DNA from: Pseudomonas syringae CC1557
GTDB taxonomy: Bacteria > Pseudomonadota > Gammaproteobacteria > Pseudomonadales > Pseudomonadaceae
Reading direction: 5' to 3'
Assembly: GCF_000452705.1 (NCBI RefSeq)
Contig: NZ_CP007014.1
Span: 5,694,025-5,758,024 of the forward strand
DNA length: 64,000 bases
Shown: in pieces, positions 45,653-59,488 of the stretch
How positions within the stretch are numbered: position 1 is the stretch's first letter
How the letters are laid out: every line of letters starts with the position of its first letter
Notes under the pieces: generated by a model
Told to the model about the DNA's origin: nothing
The model's database searches: none
The model's input: the letters and a program-made list of their open reading frames with translations, nothing else
Program-made: the position numbers and the translations under genes

Positions 45653-45769
45653 GATAACGAAGGAAATCAAAACCTATTTTGCTGGTTTGGTCAAGGCTTG
45701 GGAGTTGGCGTAATGCCTTTGTTGATCGTGAACTGCGATTTTGCATGTGCGGTGCGGCGCAGACGCAGA

Positions 45770-45895
45770 ATAGTGACGCGGGGCGTCATGAGAGGCATTC
45801 CACCCTGGAGCGTGAGGAACGAGAGATGTCCAACTGACTCTCGTGCCAATCACTCCGCGTTGGTATGCGTTGAGTTCCGCCTCACACATCATCGA
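45770..45895. repeat. REP-like repeat cluster between the DeoR-glmS operon and glmU
   Basis: GTGACGCGGGGCGTCAT, then GGAACGAGAGATGTCC, then CTCTCGTGCCAATCACTCCG and GTTGGTATGCGTTG occur in order, as in the cluster at 14.5 kb. No gene is seen in the 281-base gap. Confidence 0.7.
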
Positions 45896-45908
45896 GACTG
45901 TGGATAAC

Positions 45909-47276
45909 TCAATCCTTCTTTATTTTCACCGGACGCTTCCAGCCTTCGATGTTGCGCTGGCGAGCGCGGGCAACCCCGAGTTGTTCTGCCGGGATGTTCT
46001 GAGTGATGGTCGAACCGGCAGCCGTGGTTGCACCATCAAAGATATCCACAGGAGCGACCAGCGAATTGTTGGAGCCAATGAATACATCAGCACCCAGTGT
46101 GGTTTTGTGCTTGTTCGCGCCATCGTAATTACAGGTAATGGTACCTGCACCGATATTGGTACGCGCCCCGACTTCGGCGTCACCCAAGTAGGTCAGATGC
46201 CCTACCTTGGCGCCTTCACCCAGATTCGCATTCTTCAGTTCTACAAAGTTACCCACATGCGCCTTGGCACCCAGCACACTGCCCGGCCGCAAGCGCGCAA
46301 ACGGTCCGGCATCGCTGCCCTCGCCCAGAATGGCGCCTTCAATGTGGCTGTTGGCTTTGACGGTAACGCCCTTGCGCAAGGTGCTGTCCTTGATGACGCA
46401 GTTAGGGCCGATCACCACGTCGTCTTCAATGACGACCTTGCCTTCCAGAATCACATTAACGTCGATCAACACGTCGCGGCCGACACTGACTTCGCCACGC
46501 ACGTCGAATCGCGAAGGGTCTCGCAAGGTGACGCCAGCCGCCATCAAACGACGAGCTTCGCGCATCTGATAATGACGTTCGAGCTCTGAAAGCTGTTTGC
46601 GATCGTTGGCGCCCTGCACTTCCATCGCGTCATGCGGCTGTTCGGTAGCCACCGCCAGGCCGTCATTCACCGCCATGGCGATTACGTCGGTCAGGTAGTA
46701 CTCACCTTGCGCGTTGGTGTTGGAAAGACGCCCGAGCCAGTCTTCCAGATGCATCGCCGGCACGGCGAGAATACCGGTGTTGCCTTCGGTAATTGCTTTC
46801 TGAGCATCGGTAGCGTCCTTGTGCTCAACGATGGCACAGACGCGTTGCTGATCATCGCGAACGATACGACCGTAGCCCGTGGGATCATCCAGTTTCACGG
46901 TCAGTAAACCGAGTTGCTTGGGCGTGACCAGCTTGAGCAGACGCTGGAGGGTTTCCACCTCGATCAGCGGCACATCGCCGTAGAGGATCAATACGGTGTC
47001 GGCCGTCAGTGCAGGCAACGCCTGGGCAACTGCGTGGCCAGTACCCAGTTGTTTATCCTGCATCACAAAATTCAAATCATCAGCTGCCAGACGCTCACGC
47101 ACGCTATCTGCGCCATGACCGATCACCACATGTATTCCCACTGGGGATAACTGACGTGCGCTGTGGATAACATGGCCCAGCATGGAATTGCCAGCAACCG
47201 GATGCAGAACCTTGGGCAGCGCCGAGCGCATCCGGGTACCTTGGCCAGCAGCGAGAATAACGATATCGAGAGACAT
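45909..47276 (-). CDS. glmU: Bifunctional GlmU: GlcN-1-P acetyltransferase / GlcNAc-1-P uridyltransferase
   Basis: A 455-residue cytoplasmic enzyme of UDP-GlcNAc synthesis. The N-terminal pyrophosphorylase has [19 protein letters not shown] and YGDVPLI. The C-terminal left-handed beta-helix acetyltransferase has hexapeptide repeats (about 250-440), with GNFVELKNA and [10 protein letters not shown] near the active site. It follows the atp operon; a strong terminator stands between atpC and glmU, so it has its own promoter. Confidence 0.98.
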   Translation of the reverse strand: MSLDIVILAAGQGTRMRSALPKVLHPVAGNSMLGHVIHSARQLSPVGIHVVIGHGADSVRERLAADDLNFVMQDKQLGTGHAVAQALPALTADTVLILYGDVPLIEVETLQRLLKLVTPKQLGLLTVKLDDPTGYGRIVRDDQQRVCAIVEHKDATDAQKAITEGNTGILAVPAMHLEDWLGRLSNTNAQGEYYLTDVIAMAVNDGLAVATEQPHDAMEVQGANDRKQLSELERHYQMREARRLMAAGVTLRDPSRFDVRGEVSVGRDVLIDVNVILEGKVVIEDDVVIGPNCVIKDSTLRKGVTVKANSHIEGAILGEGSDAGPFARLRPGSVLGAKAHVGNFVELKNANLGEGAKVGHLTYLGDAEVGARTNIGAGTITCNYDGANKHKTTLGADVFIGSNNSLVAPVDIFDGATTAAGSTITQNIPAEQLGVARARQRNIEGWKRPVKIKKD

Positions 47277-47345
47277 GATAGGACTACCAACTGAGCGGCA
47301 ACCGGGCCAAGGGCGGGCTGACTTGAAAGAAGAATTCTGAAAAAA

Positions 47346-47376
47346 GAAAAAGGGTAGCCGAAGCTACCCTTTTTCT
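47346..47376 (-). terminator. Intrinsic terminator of the atp operon
   Basis: On the minus strand, AAAGGGTAGC-TTCG-GCTACCCTTTTTTC forms a strong stem with a stable TTCG loop and a T tract. It starts about 26 bases after the atpC stop and precedes glmU. Confidence 0.95.
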
Positions 47377-47401
47377 CAATCGCGCACAGGAGCCAGCGGG
47401 G

Positions 47402-47827
47402 TTAGCCGCCGAACTTCTTGCGAATTTGCTGCACGGTGCGCAGCTGAGCTGCAGCCTCGGCCAGACGAGCAGTTGCAGATCCGTAATCGAAATCTGCGCC
47501 TTTTTCGTTCAAAGCCTTCTCGGCAGCCAGAACAGCGGCCTGAGCAGAAGCTTCGTCCAGGTCGGCAGCACGTTGCACAGTGTCGGCAAGCACCTTGACC
47601 ATGTTCGGCTGAACCTCAAGGAAACCACCGGAGATGTAAAACACCTCCGCTTCCCCACCCTGCTTGATCAAGCGGATCGGGCCCGGCTTCAGATCAGTGA
47701 TCAGCGGCGCGTGGCCTGGAGCGATACCGATATCACCCAGGTTGCCGTGCGCAATCACCATCTCGACCAGACCGGAGAAGATTTCCCCTTCCGCGCTGAC
47801 GATGTCGCAATGGACTGTCATAGCCAT
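47402..47827 (-). CDS. atpC: ATP synthase epsilon subunit
   Basis: A 141-residue F1 subunit that links the rotor to the catalytic head and restrains ATP hydrolysis. The N-terminal beta-sandwich ([33 protein letters not shown]) and two-helix C-terminal part (about 90-140; [23 protein letters not shown]) are complete. It is the last gene of the atp operon, before the terminator. Confidence 0.97.
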   Translation of the reverse strand: MAMTVHCDIVSAEGEIFSGLVEMVIAHGNLGDIGIAPGHAPLITDLKPGPIRLIKQGGEAEVFYISGGFLEVQPNMVKVLADTVQRAADLDEASAQAAVLAAEKALNEKGADFDYGSATARLAEAAAQLRTVQQIRKKFGG

Positions 47828-47871
47828 TTGCTTGCCTCAACCTAATTAGCGCCCGTTGCCGGGCGCCGGGA

Positions 47872-49263
<1,392 letters not shown>

Positions 49264-49278
49264 CTAATATTTGAACCG

Positions 49279-50139
49279 TTAAACCGCGGCAGCGCCGCCG
49301 ACGATTTCCGAGATCTCTTGGGTGATCGCTGCCTGACGCGCCTTGTTGTAGATCAGCTGCAAATCACTGATCAAATCACCGGCGTTGTCTGTGGCGTTCT
49401 TCATCGCGATCATCCGCGCTGCTTGTTCAGCTGCGTTGTTCTCGACCACCGCCTGGTACACCTGCGATTCCACGTAACGAACCATCAGGCCGTCCAGCAG
49501 CTCTTTGGCGTCGGGTTCGTAGAGATAGTCCCAGTGGTGCTTGAGCCCTTGATCCGGGGTTGCCACCAGCGGAATCAATTGCTCCACGGTGGGTTGCTGG
49601 GTCATGGTGTTGATGAACTTGTTGGATACCACGGACAGGCGATCAATACGGCCATCCAGGTAGGCATCCAGCATCACCTTGACGCTGCCGATCAAGTCGT
49701 TGATCGACGGCTCTTCGCCCAGGTGGCTGATCGCAGCGACGACGTTACCGCCGAAGTTGCGGAAAAATGCCGCACCTTTGCTGCCGACCACGCACAGATC
49801 GATCTCTACACCGTTTTCACGGTTCACCGCCATGTCCTTGACCAGAGTCTTGAACAGGTTGGTATTCAAGCCACCACACAGACCACGGTCACTGCTCACT
49901 ACGACATAACCGACGCGCTTCAAAGGGCGCTCGATCATGAACGGGTGGCGATACTCCGGGTTGGCGTTTGCCAGGTGACCAATCACCTGACGAATGCGCT
50001 CCGCGTAAGGACGGCTAGCAGCCATGCGCATTTGAGCCTTGCGCATTTTGCTGACCGCCACTTTTTCCATGGCGCTGGTGATCTTTTGCGTGCTTTTGAT
50101 GCTCGCAATCTTGCTGCGAATCTCTTTTGCGCCTGCCAT
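49279..50139 (-). CDS. atpG: ATP synthase gamma subunit
   Basis: A 286-residue rotor stalk subunit. The N-terminal coiled coil ([32 protein letters not shown], read as two blocks) and the C-terminal helix ([15 protein letters not shown]... ITQEISEIV) form the shaft. The central globular domain holds [16 protein letters not shown]. Confidence 0.97.
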   Translation of the reverse strand: MAGAKEIRSKIASIKSTQKITSAMEKVAVSKMRKAQMRMAASRPYAERIRQVIGHLANANPEYRHPFMIERPLKRVGYVVVSSDRGLCGGLNTNLFKTLVKDMAVNRENGVEIDLCVVGSKGAAFFRNFGGNVVAAISHLGEEPSINDLIGSVKVMLDAYLDGRIDRLSVVSNKFINTMTQQPTVEQLIPLVATPDQGLKHHWDYLYEPDAKELLDGLMVRYVESQVYQAVVENNAAEQAARMIAMKNATDNAGDLISDLQLIYNKARQAAITQEISEIVGGAAAV

Positions 50140-50189
50140 GTAACACCTATCAGGTTAGCAAGCGGGAGCCTTGCGGCCCCCGCTGCGGC

Positions 50190-51734
50190 TTACCAGGTTT
50201 GGGTGGCCTTGAACTTCTCGATGCCGGCTTTCATGCCAGAATCGATTTCGTCATTGAAGTCACCCTTCACGTTGATCTTCGCCATCAAATCGGCGTGATC
50301 GCGGTTGAAGTAAGCAATCAGCGCTTGTTCAAAGCTGCCGATCTTGGCGATTTCGACGTCAGTCAGGAACCCACGCTCAGCGGCATACAGCGACAGCGCC
50401 ATGTCAGCGATCGACATTGGTGCGTATTGCTTCTGCTTCATCAGCTCGGTAACGCGCTGACCATGCTCAAGTTGCTTGCGGGTCGCCTCGTCCAGGTCAG
50501 AAGCGAACTGGGCGAATGCGGCCAGTTCACGGTACTGAGCCAGAGCGGTACGGATACCACCGGAAAGCTTCTTGATGATCTTGGTCTGAGCGGCACCACC
50601 CACACGGGATACCGAAACACCGGCGTTCACAGCCGGACGGATGCCGGAGTTGAACATGGCCGATTCCAGGAAGATCTGACCGTCGGTGATGGAAATCACG
50701 TTGGTCGGAACGAACGCGGAAACGTCGCCAGCCTGGGTTTCGATGATCGGCAATGCGGTCAGAGAGCCGGTTTTGCCGGTCACTGCGCCATTGGTGAACT
50801 TCTCTACATACTCTTCGGAAACACGCGATGCGCGCTCCAGCAGACGGGAGTGGAGATAGAACACGTCGCCTGGGTAAGCTTCACGGCCTGGCGGACGGCG
50901 CAGCAGCAGGGAAATCTGGCGGTAAGCCACTGCTTGCTTGGACAGATCGTCATAAACGATCAGCGCGTCTTCACCGCGGTCGCGGAAGAATTCACCCATG
51001 GTGCAACCCGAGTACGGTGCAAGGAACTGCAGCGCAGCGGATTCGGAAGCACTTGCAGCCACGACGATGGTGTTAGCCAGTGCGCCGTTTTCTTCGAGCT
51101 TGCGAACAACGTTGGCAATGGTCGATTGCTTCTGACCGATTGCGACGTAGACGCAGAAGATGCCGCTGTTCTTCTGGTTGATGATTGCGTCGATGGCCAG
51201 AGCGGTTTTACCGATCTGACGGTCACCGATGATCAGCTCACGCTGGCCACGGCCGACAGGAATCATGGCATCGACAGCCTTGTAGCCAGTCTGTACAGGC
51301 TGGTCTACCGACTTACGCCAGATCACGCCTGGAGCAACTTTCTCGACCGCATCGGTCTCGGTGTTGTTCAGCGGACCTTTGCCGTCAACTGGATTACCCA
51401 GTGCATCGACAACGCGACCCAGCAGTTCCTTACCAACAGGAACTTCGAGGATGCGGCCTGTGCACTTGGCGCTCATGCCTTCAGCCAGAGTCGTGTAAGC
51501 GCCCAGTACCACGGCACCTACGGAGTCTTGCTCAAGGTTCAGCGCCATACCGTAGACGCCGCCCGGAAACTCGATCATCTCGCCGTACATTACGTCGGCC
51601 AGACCGTGAATCCGCACGATGCCGTCAGATACGCTGACGACTGTGCCTTCGTTACGGGCTTGGGAGGTTACATCGAGCTTGTCGATGCGACCCTTGATGA
51701 TTTCACTTATTTCGGAAGGATTGAGTTGCTGCAT
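50190..51734 (-). CDS. atpA: ATP synthase alpha subunit
   Basis: A 514-residue non-catalytic nucleotide-binding F1 subunit. Its P-loop is [13 protein letters not shown], and the usual [17 protein letters not shown] loop is present ([15 protein letters not shown]). The N-terminal segment ([11 protein letters not shown]) contacts the delta subunit. Confidence 0.98.
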   Translation of the reverse strand: MQQLNPSEISEIIKGRIDKLDVTSQARNEGTVVSVSDGIVRIHGLADVMYGEMIEFPGGVYGMALNLEQDSVGAVVLGAYTTLAEGMSAKCTGRILEVPVGKELLGRVVDALGNPVDGKGPLNNTETDAVEKVAPGVIWRKSVDQPVQTGYKAVDAMIPVGRGQRELIIGDRQIGKTALAIDAIINQKNSGIFCVYVAIGQKQSTIANVVRKLEENGALANTIVVAASASESAALQFLAPYSGCTMGEFFRDRGEDALIVYDDLSKQAVAYRQISLLLRRPPGREAYPGDVFYLHSRLLERASRVSEEYVEKFTNGAVTGKTGSLTALPIIETQAGDVSAFVPTNVISITDGQIFLESAMFNSGIRPAVNAGVSVSRVGGAAQTKIIKKLSGGIRTALAQYRELAAFAQFASDLDEATRKQLEHGQRVTELMKQKQYAPMSIADMALSLYAAERGFLTDVEIAKIGSFEQALIAYFNRDHADLMAKINVKGDFNDEIDSGMKAGIEKFKATQTW

Positions 51735-51755
51735 TGCTCTGCTGCCCCTTCAAAC

Positions 51756-52292
51756 TCAAGATTTCAATGCTTCGGCTAGTTGCGCGATTTTGCCGCGAAC
51801 TGAGCCATCGATAACCAGGTCGCCGGCGCGGATTACGACACCCCCTATAAGAGAGGCATCCTCCGCAGCATGCAGGCGCACTTCCCGGCCGAGCCGTGCA
51901 CTGAGAACCTTGGCGAGTTTGTCTTGCTGTTCTTGGTTCAATGCGAAAGCACTGGTGACATCCACATCGACCGATTTTTCCTGCTCGGCCTTGTACAGGT
52001 CGAACAGTTCGGCGATCTCCGGCAGAAGCGGGAGACGGTCGTTTTCAGCAACGACGTGAATGAAATTCTGTGCCTTGGCATCGAACTTGTCGCCACACAC
52101 TTCAATAAAAGTGGTGGCCTTTTGTGCGCTCGTCAGTCGCGGGGCCTTGAGCATGCGCTGCATGGTGTCGTCTTGCGACACCGCAGCAGCCAGGCCGAGC
52201 ATGGCTGACCAATTGGCCAGTTGCTGGTGGGCCTGCGCATGCTCGAAGGCCGCCTTCGCGTAAGGTCGGGCCAACGTGGTCAGTTCTGCCAT
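51756..52292 (-). CDS. atpH: ATP synthase delta subunit
   Basis: A 178-residue stator subunit joining F1 to the b subunits. It is helical, with the N-terminal [12 protein letters not shown] motif and the C-terminal [20 protein letters not shown] segment, both typical. It lies 12 bases before atpF's end. Confidence 0.97.
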   Translation of the reverse strand: MAELTTLARPYAKAAFEHAQAHQQLANWSAMLGLAAAVSQDDTMQRMLKAPRLTSAQKATTFIEVCGDKFDAKAQNFIHVVAENDRLPLLPEIAELFDLYKAEQEKSVDVDVTSAFALNQEQQDKLAKVLSARLGREVRLHAAEDASLIGGVVIRAGDLVIDGSVRGKIAQLAEALKS

Positions 52293-52304
52293 GATCGCCC
52301 TCGC

Positions 52305-52775
52305 TTAAATTTCAGCAGCCAGTTTGTTAACCAGCTCCGCGTGCGCGTTTTGATCGATTGTGGCGCCCAGGATCTTCTCTGCACCATTGACTGCCAGGCT
52401 ACCCAACTGGGCGCGCAAGGCGTCTTTGACGCTGTTCAGTTCCTGCTCGATCTCGGCCTGAGCCTGAGCCTTCACACGGTCAGCTTCAACGCGTGCCGTT
52501 TCACGGGCTTCGTCGACAATCTGAGTACCGCGCTTCTTGGCTTGCTCAATGATCTCGGCTGCTTGAGCCTTAGCTTCGCGCAGTTGCTGACCCACTTTAT
52601 CTTGGGCCAACTCCAGGTCGCGAGCTGCTCGGGAAGCAGCGTCCAGACCGTCCGCGATCTTCTTCTGACGTTCGTGCAAAGCCGCGATGACCGGAGGCCA
52701 CACGTACTTCATGCAGAACAGCACAAAGATGAAGAACGCAACGGACTGACCAATCAGGGTTGCATTAATGTTCAC
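52305..52775 (-). CDS. atpF: ATP synthase b subunit
   Basis: A 156-residue stator protein with one N-terminal membrane helix (about 5-27; [21 protein letters not shown]) and a long Ala/Glu/Lys coiled coil. Length and NINATLIGQ start match the family. Confidence 0.97.
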   Translation of the reverse strand: MNINATLIGQSVAFFIFVLFCMKYVWPPVIAALHERQKKIADGLDAASRAARDLELAQDKVGQQLREAKAQAAEIIEQAKKRGTQIVDEARETARVEADRVKAQAQAEIEQELNSVKDALRAQLGSLAVNGAEKILGATIDQNAHAELVNKLAAEI

Positions 52776-52832
52776 GCCAACACCTCGCTCGTTCGTTGTC
52801 CATCACACCAATCAACTCGAAAATTCGAGTGA

Positions 52833-53105
<273 letters not shown>

Positions 53106-53228
53106 TTACGTCGTATTGGTTAGGTTTTATTAATTGAAGCGGTAAAACAAAATCATTTTTACATCAGCCCTTGCGGGCACCGCCCCGCCATTGGCGAGAC
53201 GGTCATCAGACGCGTCCTGAGACGAATC

Positions 53229-54522
<1,294 letters not shown>

Positions 54523-54595
54523 CGCAACTGCTCCTCTGATGTCGGTCGCCATAATCAATAACTTGGCATAATTTGTGCCGACAAAATGCGCGCAG

Positions 54596-54624
54596 AGTAT
54601 AGGGGCGGTTCAGCCCCTATTCAA
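54596..54624 (-). promoter_or_regulatory. Sigma70-type promoter of the atp operon
   Basis: On the minus strand, TTGAAT (54619-54624) and TATACT (54596-54601) are spaced by exactly 17 bases, upstream of atpI. The spacer itself is the inverted repeat AGGGGC-TGAACC-GCCCCT, which could be an operator, a terminator for parB readthrough, or both. Confidence 0.8.
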
Positions 54625-54668
54625 CAGTCGGGTAGTGATTTCCGACTATACGCTACAGAGCAATTGTT

Positions 54669-55541
54669 TCAGCGGATGTGGGCAAGCACACCTTGAAGCT
54701 CATCCAGCGAGTTGTAACGGATCACCAATTGACCCTTTCCCTTCTGCCCATGGCGGATTTGCACCGCAGAGCCCAGACGCTCGGCCAGACGCTGTTCGAG
54801 CCGAGTGATATCCGGATCAGCCTTGGCCGGTTCTGTTGCCTCCGGTTTGCCGCTCAGCCACTGCCTGACCAGTGCTTCGGTCTGGCGTACTGTGAGCCCG
54901 CGTGCGACAACGTGTCGCGCCCCTTCAACCTGCCTGTCTTCCCCCAGACCAAGCAACGCCCTGGCATGTCCCATTTCGAGATCGCCGTGCGACAGCATGG
55001 TCTTGATGACTTCAGGCAACGCAATCAGACGTAACAAATTAGCCACACTGACCCGCGATTTGCCGACGGCATCCGCAACCTGCTGTTGGGTAAGCTGAAA
55101 TTCCTGCTGCAAGCGCTGCAACGCCATGGCTTCTTCGATAGGATTCAGGTCTTCGCGCTGAATGTTCTCGATCAACGCCATCGCAATCGCGGTTTCATCC
55201 GGTACATCGCGAACCATTGCCGGAATCGTTTCGACGCCAGCCTGCTGACTCGCTCGCCAGCGACGTTCACCGGCGATGATTTCAAAACGGTTATTGCCGA
55301 CAGGACGAACCACGATCGGCTGCATCACGCCTTGCGACTTGATCGACTGCGCAAGTTCTTCCAGTGCCTGCGGGTCCATGTCACGGCGCGGCTGGTACTT
55401 GCCGCGCTGGATCAGGTCCAGCGGCAGATGCTGCAACTCACTTGGAGGGGCCTTGACGGCCTGCTCTTCCAGCGAACTGACGGTTGGACTGCTCAGAAGT
55501 GCGTCCAACCCACGTCCGAGACCTCGTTTCTTGACGGCCAT
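54669..55541 (-). CDS. parB: Chromosome partition protein ParB
   Basis: A 290-residue DNA-binding CTPase that loads at parS and spreads to build the segregation complex. It has the N-terminal KKRGLGRGLDALL, the CTP-binding GERRWRASQ box, and a helix-turn-helix at about 150-180 (TQQQVADAVGKSRVSVANLLRL). Dimerisation is at the C-terminus. It is 9 bases downstream of parA. A parS site lies in this window at 12256. Confidence 0.97.
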   Translation of the reverse strand: MAVKKRGLGRGLDALLSSPTVSSLEEQAVKAPPSELQHLPLDLIQRGKYQPRRDMDPQALEELAQSIKSQGVMQPIVVRPVGNNRFEIIAGERRWRASQQAGVETIPAMVRDVPDETAIAMALIENIQREDLNPIEEAMALQRLQQEFQLTQQQVADAVGKSRVSVANLLRLIALPEVIKTMLSHGDLEMGHARALLGLGEDRQVEGARHVVARGLTVRQTEALVRQWLSGKPEATEPAKADPDITRLEQRLAERLGSAVQIRHGQKGKGQLVIRYNSLDELQGVLAHIR

Positions 55542-55550
55542 GGGAATTCC

Positions 55551-56342
55551 TTAGGTTGGCTGAGCGGTTTTCGCGCCGCGACGTTGACGACGAACCAGTT
55601 CACTTGCCAGCGCCAGATACGCCAGAGCGCCACGAGAGGATTTGTCATAGGCCAGCACCGGCATGCCAAAACTCGGCGCCTCGGCGAGCCTGATGTTCCT
55701 CGGGATCACGGTGTCATAGAGCTGCTCGCCGAAGTGTTCCTTGAGCTGCGCGGAAACGTCGTTGATCAGACTCAGGCGCGGATCATACATGGTGCGCAGC
55801 AGACCTTCGATCTTCAGCTGCGGGTTGAGCAATTCGGCGATGCGCTTGATGTTATCCACAAGGTCGCTGAGACCTTCCAGCGCGAAGTACTCGCACTGCA
55901 TGGGGATAATCACGCCGTCAGCTGCAACCAGCGCGTTCAGCGTCAGCATCGACAGCGACGGTGGGCAGTCGATCAGAATGTAATCGTAGTTTTCCCGGAT
56001 CGGCGCCAGCGCGTTGCGCAGACGGCTCTCTTTCATCTGCATTTCGAGCAGCACAACTTCGCCCGCGGTCAGATCGCGGTTTGCCGGAAGCAGTTGATAA
56101 CCACCGTGCTCTGAAAACTGCATGGCCTCGCCCAGATGGCATTCGCCGATCAACAGGTCGTAGACCGAATTTTCCAGGTTGTGTTTATCCACACCGCTGC
56201 CCATGGTCGCATTGCCCTGGGGATCGAGATCGATCAACAGCACACGGCGCTTGGTCGCGACCAGTGACGCAGCGAGGTTGATGCATGTGGTGGTCTTGCC
56301 GACCCCACCTTTCTGGTTCGCTATCGCGAATACCTTAGCCAT
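55551..56342 (-). CDS. parA: Chromosome partition ATPase ParA (Soj)
   Basis: A 263-residue Walker-type ATPase that moves ParB-parS complexes over the nucleoid. The deviant Walker A is NQKGGVGKTTT, and the later motifs are LLIDLDPQGN and DYILIDCPPS. It forms a unit with parB and lies 18 bases after rsmG. Confidence 0.97.
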   Translation of the reverse strand: MAKVFAIANQKGGVGKTTTCINLAASLVATKRRVLLIDLDPQGNATMGSGVDKHNLENSVYDLLIGECHLGEAMQFSEHGGYQLLPANRDLTAGEVVLLEMQMKESRLRNALAPIRENYDYILIDCPPSLSMLTLNALVAADGVIIPMQCEYFALEGLSDLVDNIKRIAELLNPQLKIEGLLRTMYDPRLSLINDVSAQLKEHFGEQLYDTVIPRNIRLAEAPSFGMPVLAYDKSSRGALAYLALASELVRRQRRGAKTAQPT

Positions 56343-56360
56343 TCTTGCTTGTGTTCCCAG

Positions 56361-57005
56361 TCATGCCGTGCGGCGCAGTATCAGCAGATGGCGTTGGCCT
56401 TGGCAACCCGGAACGGTCAAGGCGTGTTCGCTATCGAGGTGAAAATCCGAGGGCAATGCTACCAGTTCATCGGCAGGATGCAGACCTTTCATCGCCAACC
56501 ACCGTGTATTGGCGTCGCCCATGTGGCGAGTCCAGCCGGCGAAGTCTTCAAGGCTGCTGAACGCACGGGAGATGATCCCGTCGAACGGCGCATCAGGCTG
56601 ATAATTTTCTGCACGGCTGTGGATAACTTCAAGATTATCCAGTTTCAGCTCCAGTTTGACCTGTGTCTGAAACCGGGTCTTCTTGCCATTGCTGTCCAGC
56701 AACGAAACTTTTCGCTCCGGAAACAGGATGGCCATGGGTATGCCAGGCATCCCACCGCCGCTGCCGACATCCATCCAGCGCGTACCCTCGATGAAGGGCA
56801 CCACGCTGAGGCTGTCAAGCAGATGTCTGGATACCATTTCGTCAGGATCGCGCACTGCGGTCAGGTTGTAGGCCTTGTTCCATTTGATCAGCAGGGCCAG
56901 ATACGCCAGCAATTGGTCATGTTGCGCCTGGGATAGTTCTATCCCCAACTCCCGAGCACCGGTGGATAACTCTTGGGCGTGTTGCGGGGTAACCATAGAA
57001 CTCAA
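56361..57005 (-). CDS. rsmG: 16S rRNA (guanine-527 N7)-methyltransferase RsmG
   Basis: A 214-residue SAM-dependent enzyme (formerly GidB). Motif I is [17 protein letters not shown]. The start is probably the TTG at 57005, because GGAG lies 8 bases before it and it gives the usual length. An in-frame ATG at 56996 has no site at that distance. The TTG overlaps the mnmG stop (TTGA), so the two are translationally coupled. Confidence 0.93.
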   Translation of the reverse strand: MSSMVTPQHAQELSTGARELGIELSQAQHDQLLAYLALLIKWNKAYNLTAVRDPDEMVSRHLLDSLSVVPFIEGTRWMDVGSGGGMPGIPMAILFPERKVSLLDSNGKKTRFQTQVKLELKLDNLEVIHSRAENYQPDAPFDGIISRAFSSLEDFAGWTRHMGDANTRWLAMKGLHPADELVALPSDFHLDSEHALTVPGCQGQRHLLILRRTA

Positions 57006-58897
57006 GCGCTTTGCTCCAACTGACGGCCCGCGCCGCGTTTTTTCAAATGAATCATCAACAGCGATATCGCTGCAGGCGTGACACCGGGGACACGTGAAGC
57101 CTGTCCAAGTGTTTCCGGACGAGTTATCCCCAGCTTGCTCTGGATTTCTTTCGACAGACCGGAAATTCCGGCGTAGTCGATGTCTTCAGGCAAGCGGGTG
57201 TCTTCGCTGGCACGCAGCCGGGCGATTTCATCCTGCTGCCGATCAATGTACCCGGCATATTTTGTCTTGATCTCGACCTGCTCGGCCACTAACGGATCGG
57301 TGCAGCCCTGGCCAGTGATGGCGATCAGGCTGGCATAGTCGATTTCCGGACGTGTCAGCAGGTTGAGCAGGTTGTATTCGTGAGTCAGCGGCGTACCGAA
57401 GTGCGAGGCAATCGCGTCGCCCTGCTCGGTTCCAGGGCGAACCCAGGTACTTTTCAGCCGTTGTTCTTCGAGTTCGATGCTTTCGCGTTTGGTGCAGAAC
57501 GCCGCCCAGCGCGCATCGTCGACCAGACCCAGCTCGCGACCTTTTTCGGTCAGGCGCAGATCTGCGTTGTCTTCGCGCAGGATCAGACGGTATTCGGCAC
57601 GGGATGTGAACATCCGGTAAGGCTCTTGCGTTCCGAGGGTAATCAGATCGTCGACCAGCACGCCGATGTACGCTTCATCGCGACGCGGGCACCAGCTGTC
57701 CCGGCCCTGCGCACGCAATGCGGCGTTGGTCCCGGCGAGCAGGCCTTGAGCACCCGCTTCTTCGTAGCCGGTGGTGCCGTTGATCTGTCCTGCAAAGAAC
57801 AAACCGCCAATAACCTTGGTTTCCAGACTGTATTTCAGATCACGCGGGTCGAAATAGTCATATTCGATGGCGTATCCGGGGCGAACAATGTGTGCGTTTT
57901 CCATCCCGCGAATCGATTGCACGATCTGCAACTGAACGTCGAACGGCAACGACGTGGAGATACCGTTCGGGTACAGCTCGTGGGTGGTCAGGCCTTCCGG
58001 TTCGATGAAGACCTGATGGCTTTCCTTGTCGGCAAAGCGATGAATCTTGTCTTCGATCGACGGGCAATAGCGCGGGCCAATGCCTTCGATCACACCGGAA
58101 TACATCGGTGAACGATCCAGATTGGACGCGATAATTTCGTGAGTGCGTGCGTTGGTGTGAGTGATCCAGCAACTGACCTGCTTTGGATGTTGCTCCTTGG
58201 AACCCAGAAACGACATCACCGGGATCGGCGTATCACCCGGTTGCTCGGCCATAACCGTGAAATCCACAGAACGCCCGTCAATGCGCGGCGGGGTTCCGGT
58301 TTTCAATCGACCTACACGCAGAGGCAATTCACGCAAGCGATGAGCAAGTGCGATCGAAGGCGGATCGCCTGCCCGACCGCCTGAATAATTCTGCATACCG
58401 ATGTGGATAAGTCCACCAAGGAACGTACCAGTCGTCAAAACCACTGAGTCGGCAAAGATACGCATGCCCATCTGGGTCACAACACCACGAACCTGATCCT
58501 GTTCGACGATCAGGTCATCACAGGCCTGCTGAAATATCCACAGGTTGGGCTGGTTCTCGAGGGTTTCGCGAATAGCAGCCTTGTACAACACACGGTCTGC
58601 CTGGGCACGAGTAGCTCGTACTGCCGGGCCTTTGCGGCTGTTGAGCACGCGAAACTGGATGCCACCCTTGTCGGTAGCCATTGCCATAGCACCGCCAAGC
58701 GCGTCGATTTCCTTGACCAGGTGGCTTTTACCGATGCCACCGATGGCAGGGTTGCAGCTCATCTGACCGAGCGTTTCCACGTTGTGCGTCAACAGCAGGG
58801 TTTTGACACCCATGCGTGCCGACGCGAGTGCGGCCTCGGTACCGGCATGACCGCCACCGATGACGATCACCTCAAAACGGGAAGGGAAATCCACCAC
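57002..58897 (-). CDS. mnmG: tRNA uridine-5-carboxymethylaminomethyl modification enzyme MnmG
   Basis: A 631-residue FAD protein (formerly GidA) that works with MnmE to modify U34 of certain tRNAs. The N-terminal dinucleotide fold is [21 protein letters not shown], read in two blocks. The GidA signatures are [12 protein letters not shown] and [12 protein letters not shown]. The C-terminal helical domain binds MnmE. The gene stands first in an operon with rsmG, and its upstream region holds the second origin-like sequence. Confidence 0.98.
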   Translation of the reverse strand: MVDFPSRFEVIVIGGGHAGTEAALASARMGVKTLLLTHNVETLGQMSCNPAIGGIGKSHLVKEIDALGGAMAMATDKGGIQFRVLNSRKGPAVRATRAQADRVLYKAAIRETLENQPNLWIFQQACDDLIVEQDQVRGVVTQMGMRIFADSVVLTTGTFLGGLIHIGMQNYSGGRAGDPPSIALAHRLRELPLRVGRLKTGTPPRIDGRSVDFTVMAEQPGDTPIPVMSFLGSKEQHPKQVSCWITHTNARTHEIIASNLDRSPMYSGVIEGIGPRYCPSIEDKIHRFADKESHQVFIEPEGLTTHELYPNGISTSLPFDVQLQIVQSIRGMENAHIVRPGYAIEYDYFDPRDLKYSLETKVIGGLFFAGQINGTTGYEEAGAQGLLAGTNAALRAQGRDSWCPRRDEAYIGVLVDDLITLGTQEPYRMFTSRAEYRLILREDNADLRLTEKGRELGLVDDARWAAFCTKRESIELEEQRLKSTWVRPGTEQGDAIASHFGTPLTHEYNLLNLLTRPEIDYASLIAITGQGCTDPLVAEQVEIKTKYAGYIDRQQDEIARLRASEDTRLPEDIDYAGISGLSKEIQSKLGITRPETLGQASRVPGVTPAAISLLMIHLKKRGAGRQLEQSA

Positions 58898-59488
58898 GCA
58901 CCTCGTGCCTGTTGTCGATGAGAAATTGGGATAGCTGACAAGTATAGGGACTTACCCCACCTGAATGAAACCCGTTGGACAAAATTTAACCAGCTGTGGA
59001 AAACTCGCGAATAAAGAAAATAAAAAGGAAAGAAAGTTTATAAAGCTTTGTTTTTATGTTTATTCTTACTAAGCACCATTTCTGTGGATAGAACGCTACA
59101 GACCTTTATTTACGTTGTGTACAGAGATTCAAAAGTCTGTGTTCATGTAGGGATAAGGGGATTGGATAACCGCCCTGAGCCTGTTGATAAATGTACCACT
59201 TGTCCACAGGGCAGTTTATCTTCAGGTTTGCCCCCTGCTTACCCACCGAGCTGAAGGGCAGTTATTCACAGGGCTTAATCTACAGAAAATACGCAAAAGG
59301 CTAAAAAAAGGCCGAGCGAACCGACTCCGCGGCATCGTTTGTGCGCAAAAAAGTTCGGTTTAGAAGAAATGTAGGGGAGTCGATTGTAAGTGTGTGTGCC
59401 AAACAGACTCCGATGAGAGCTCTTGAGCACACACGGCAGCATGACCCGAGGCGGTCACACCTGACGGTTGTTGATAAAAGCCAGCTGC
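58898..59488. other. Origin-like AT-rich region between mnmG and mnmE
   Basis: This 591-base gap has no gene that I can support. It includes a run of AT-rich sequence (about 59008-59070) and five one-mismatch DnaA boxes at 58995, 59083, 59182, 59200 and 59262. Blocks of the real oriC (63590-63940) recur here in the same order, notably at 59117-59140. It looks like a degenerate second origin. It probably also carries the mnmG promoter. Confidence 0.75.

Noticed and set aside
50127..51779. Plus-strand frame of 550 codons opposite atpA.
   Set aside because: Antisense shadow; atpA is certain.
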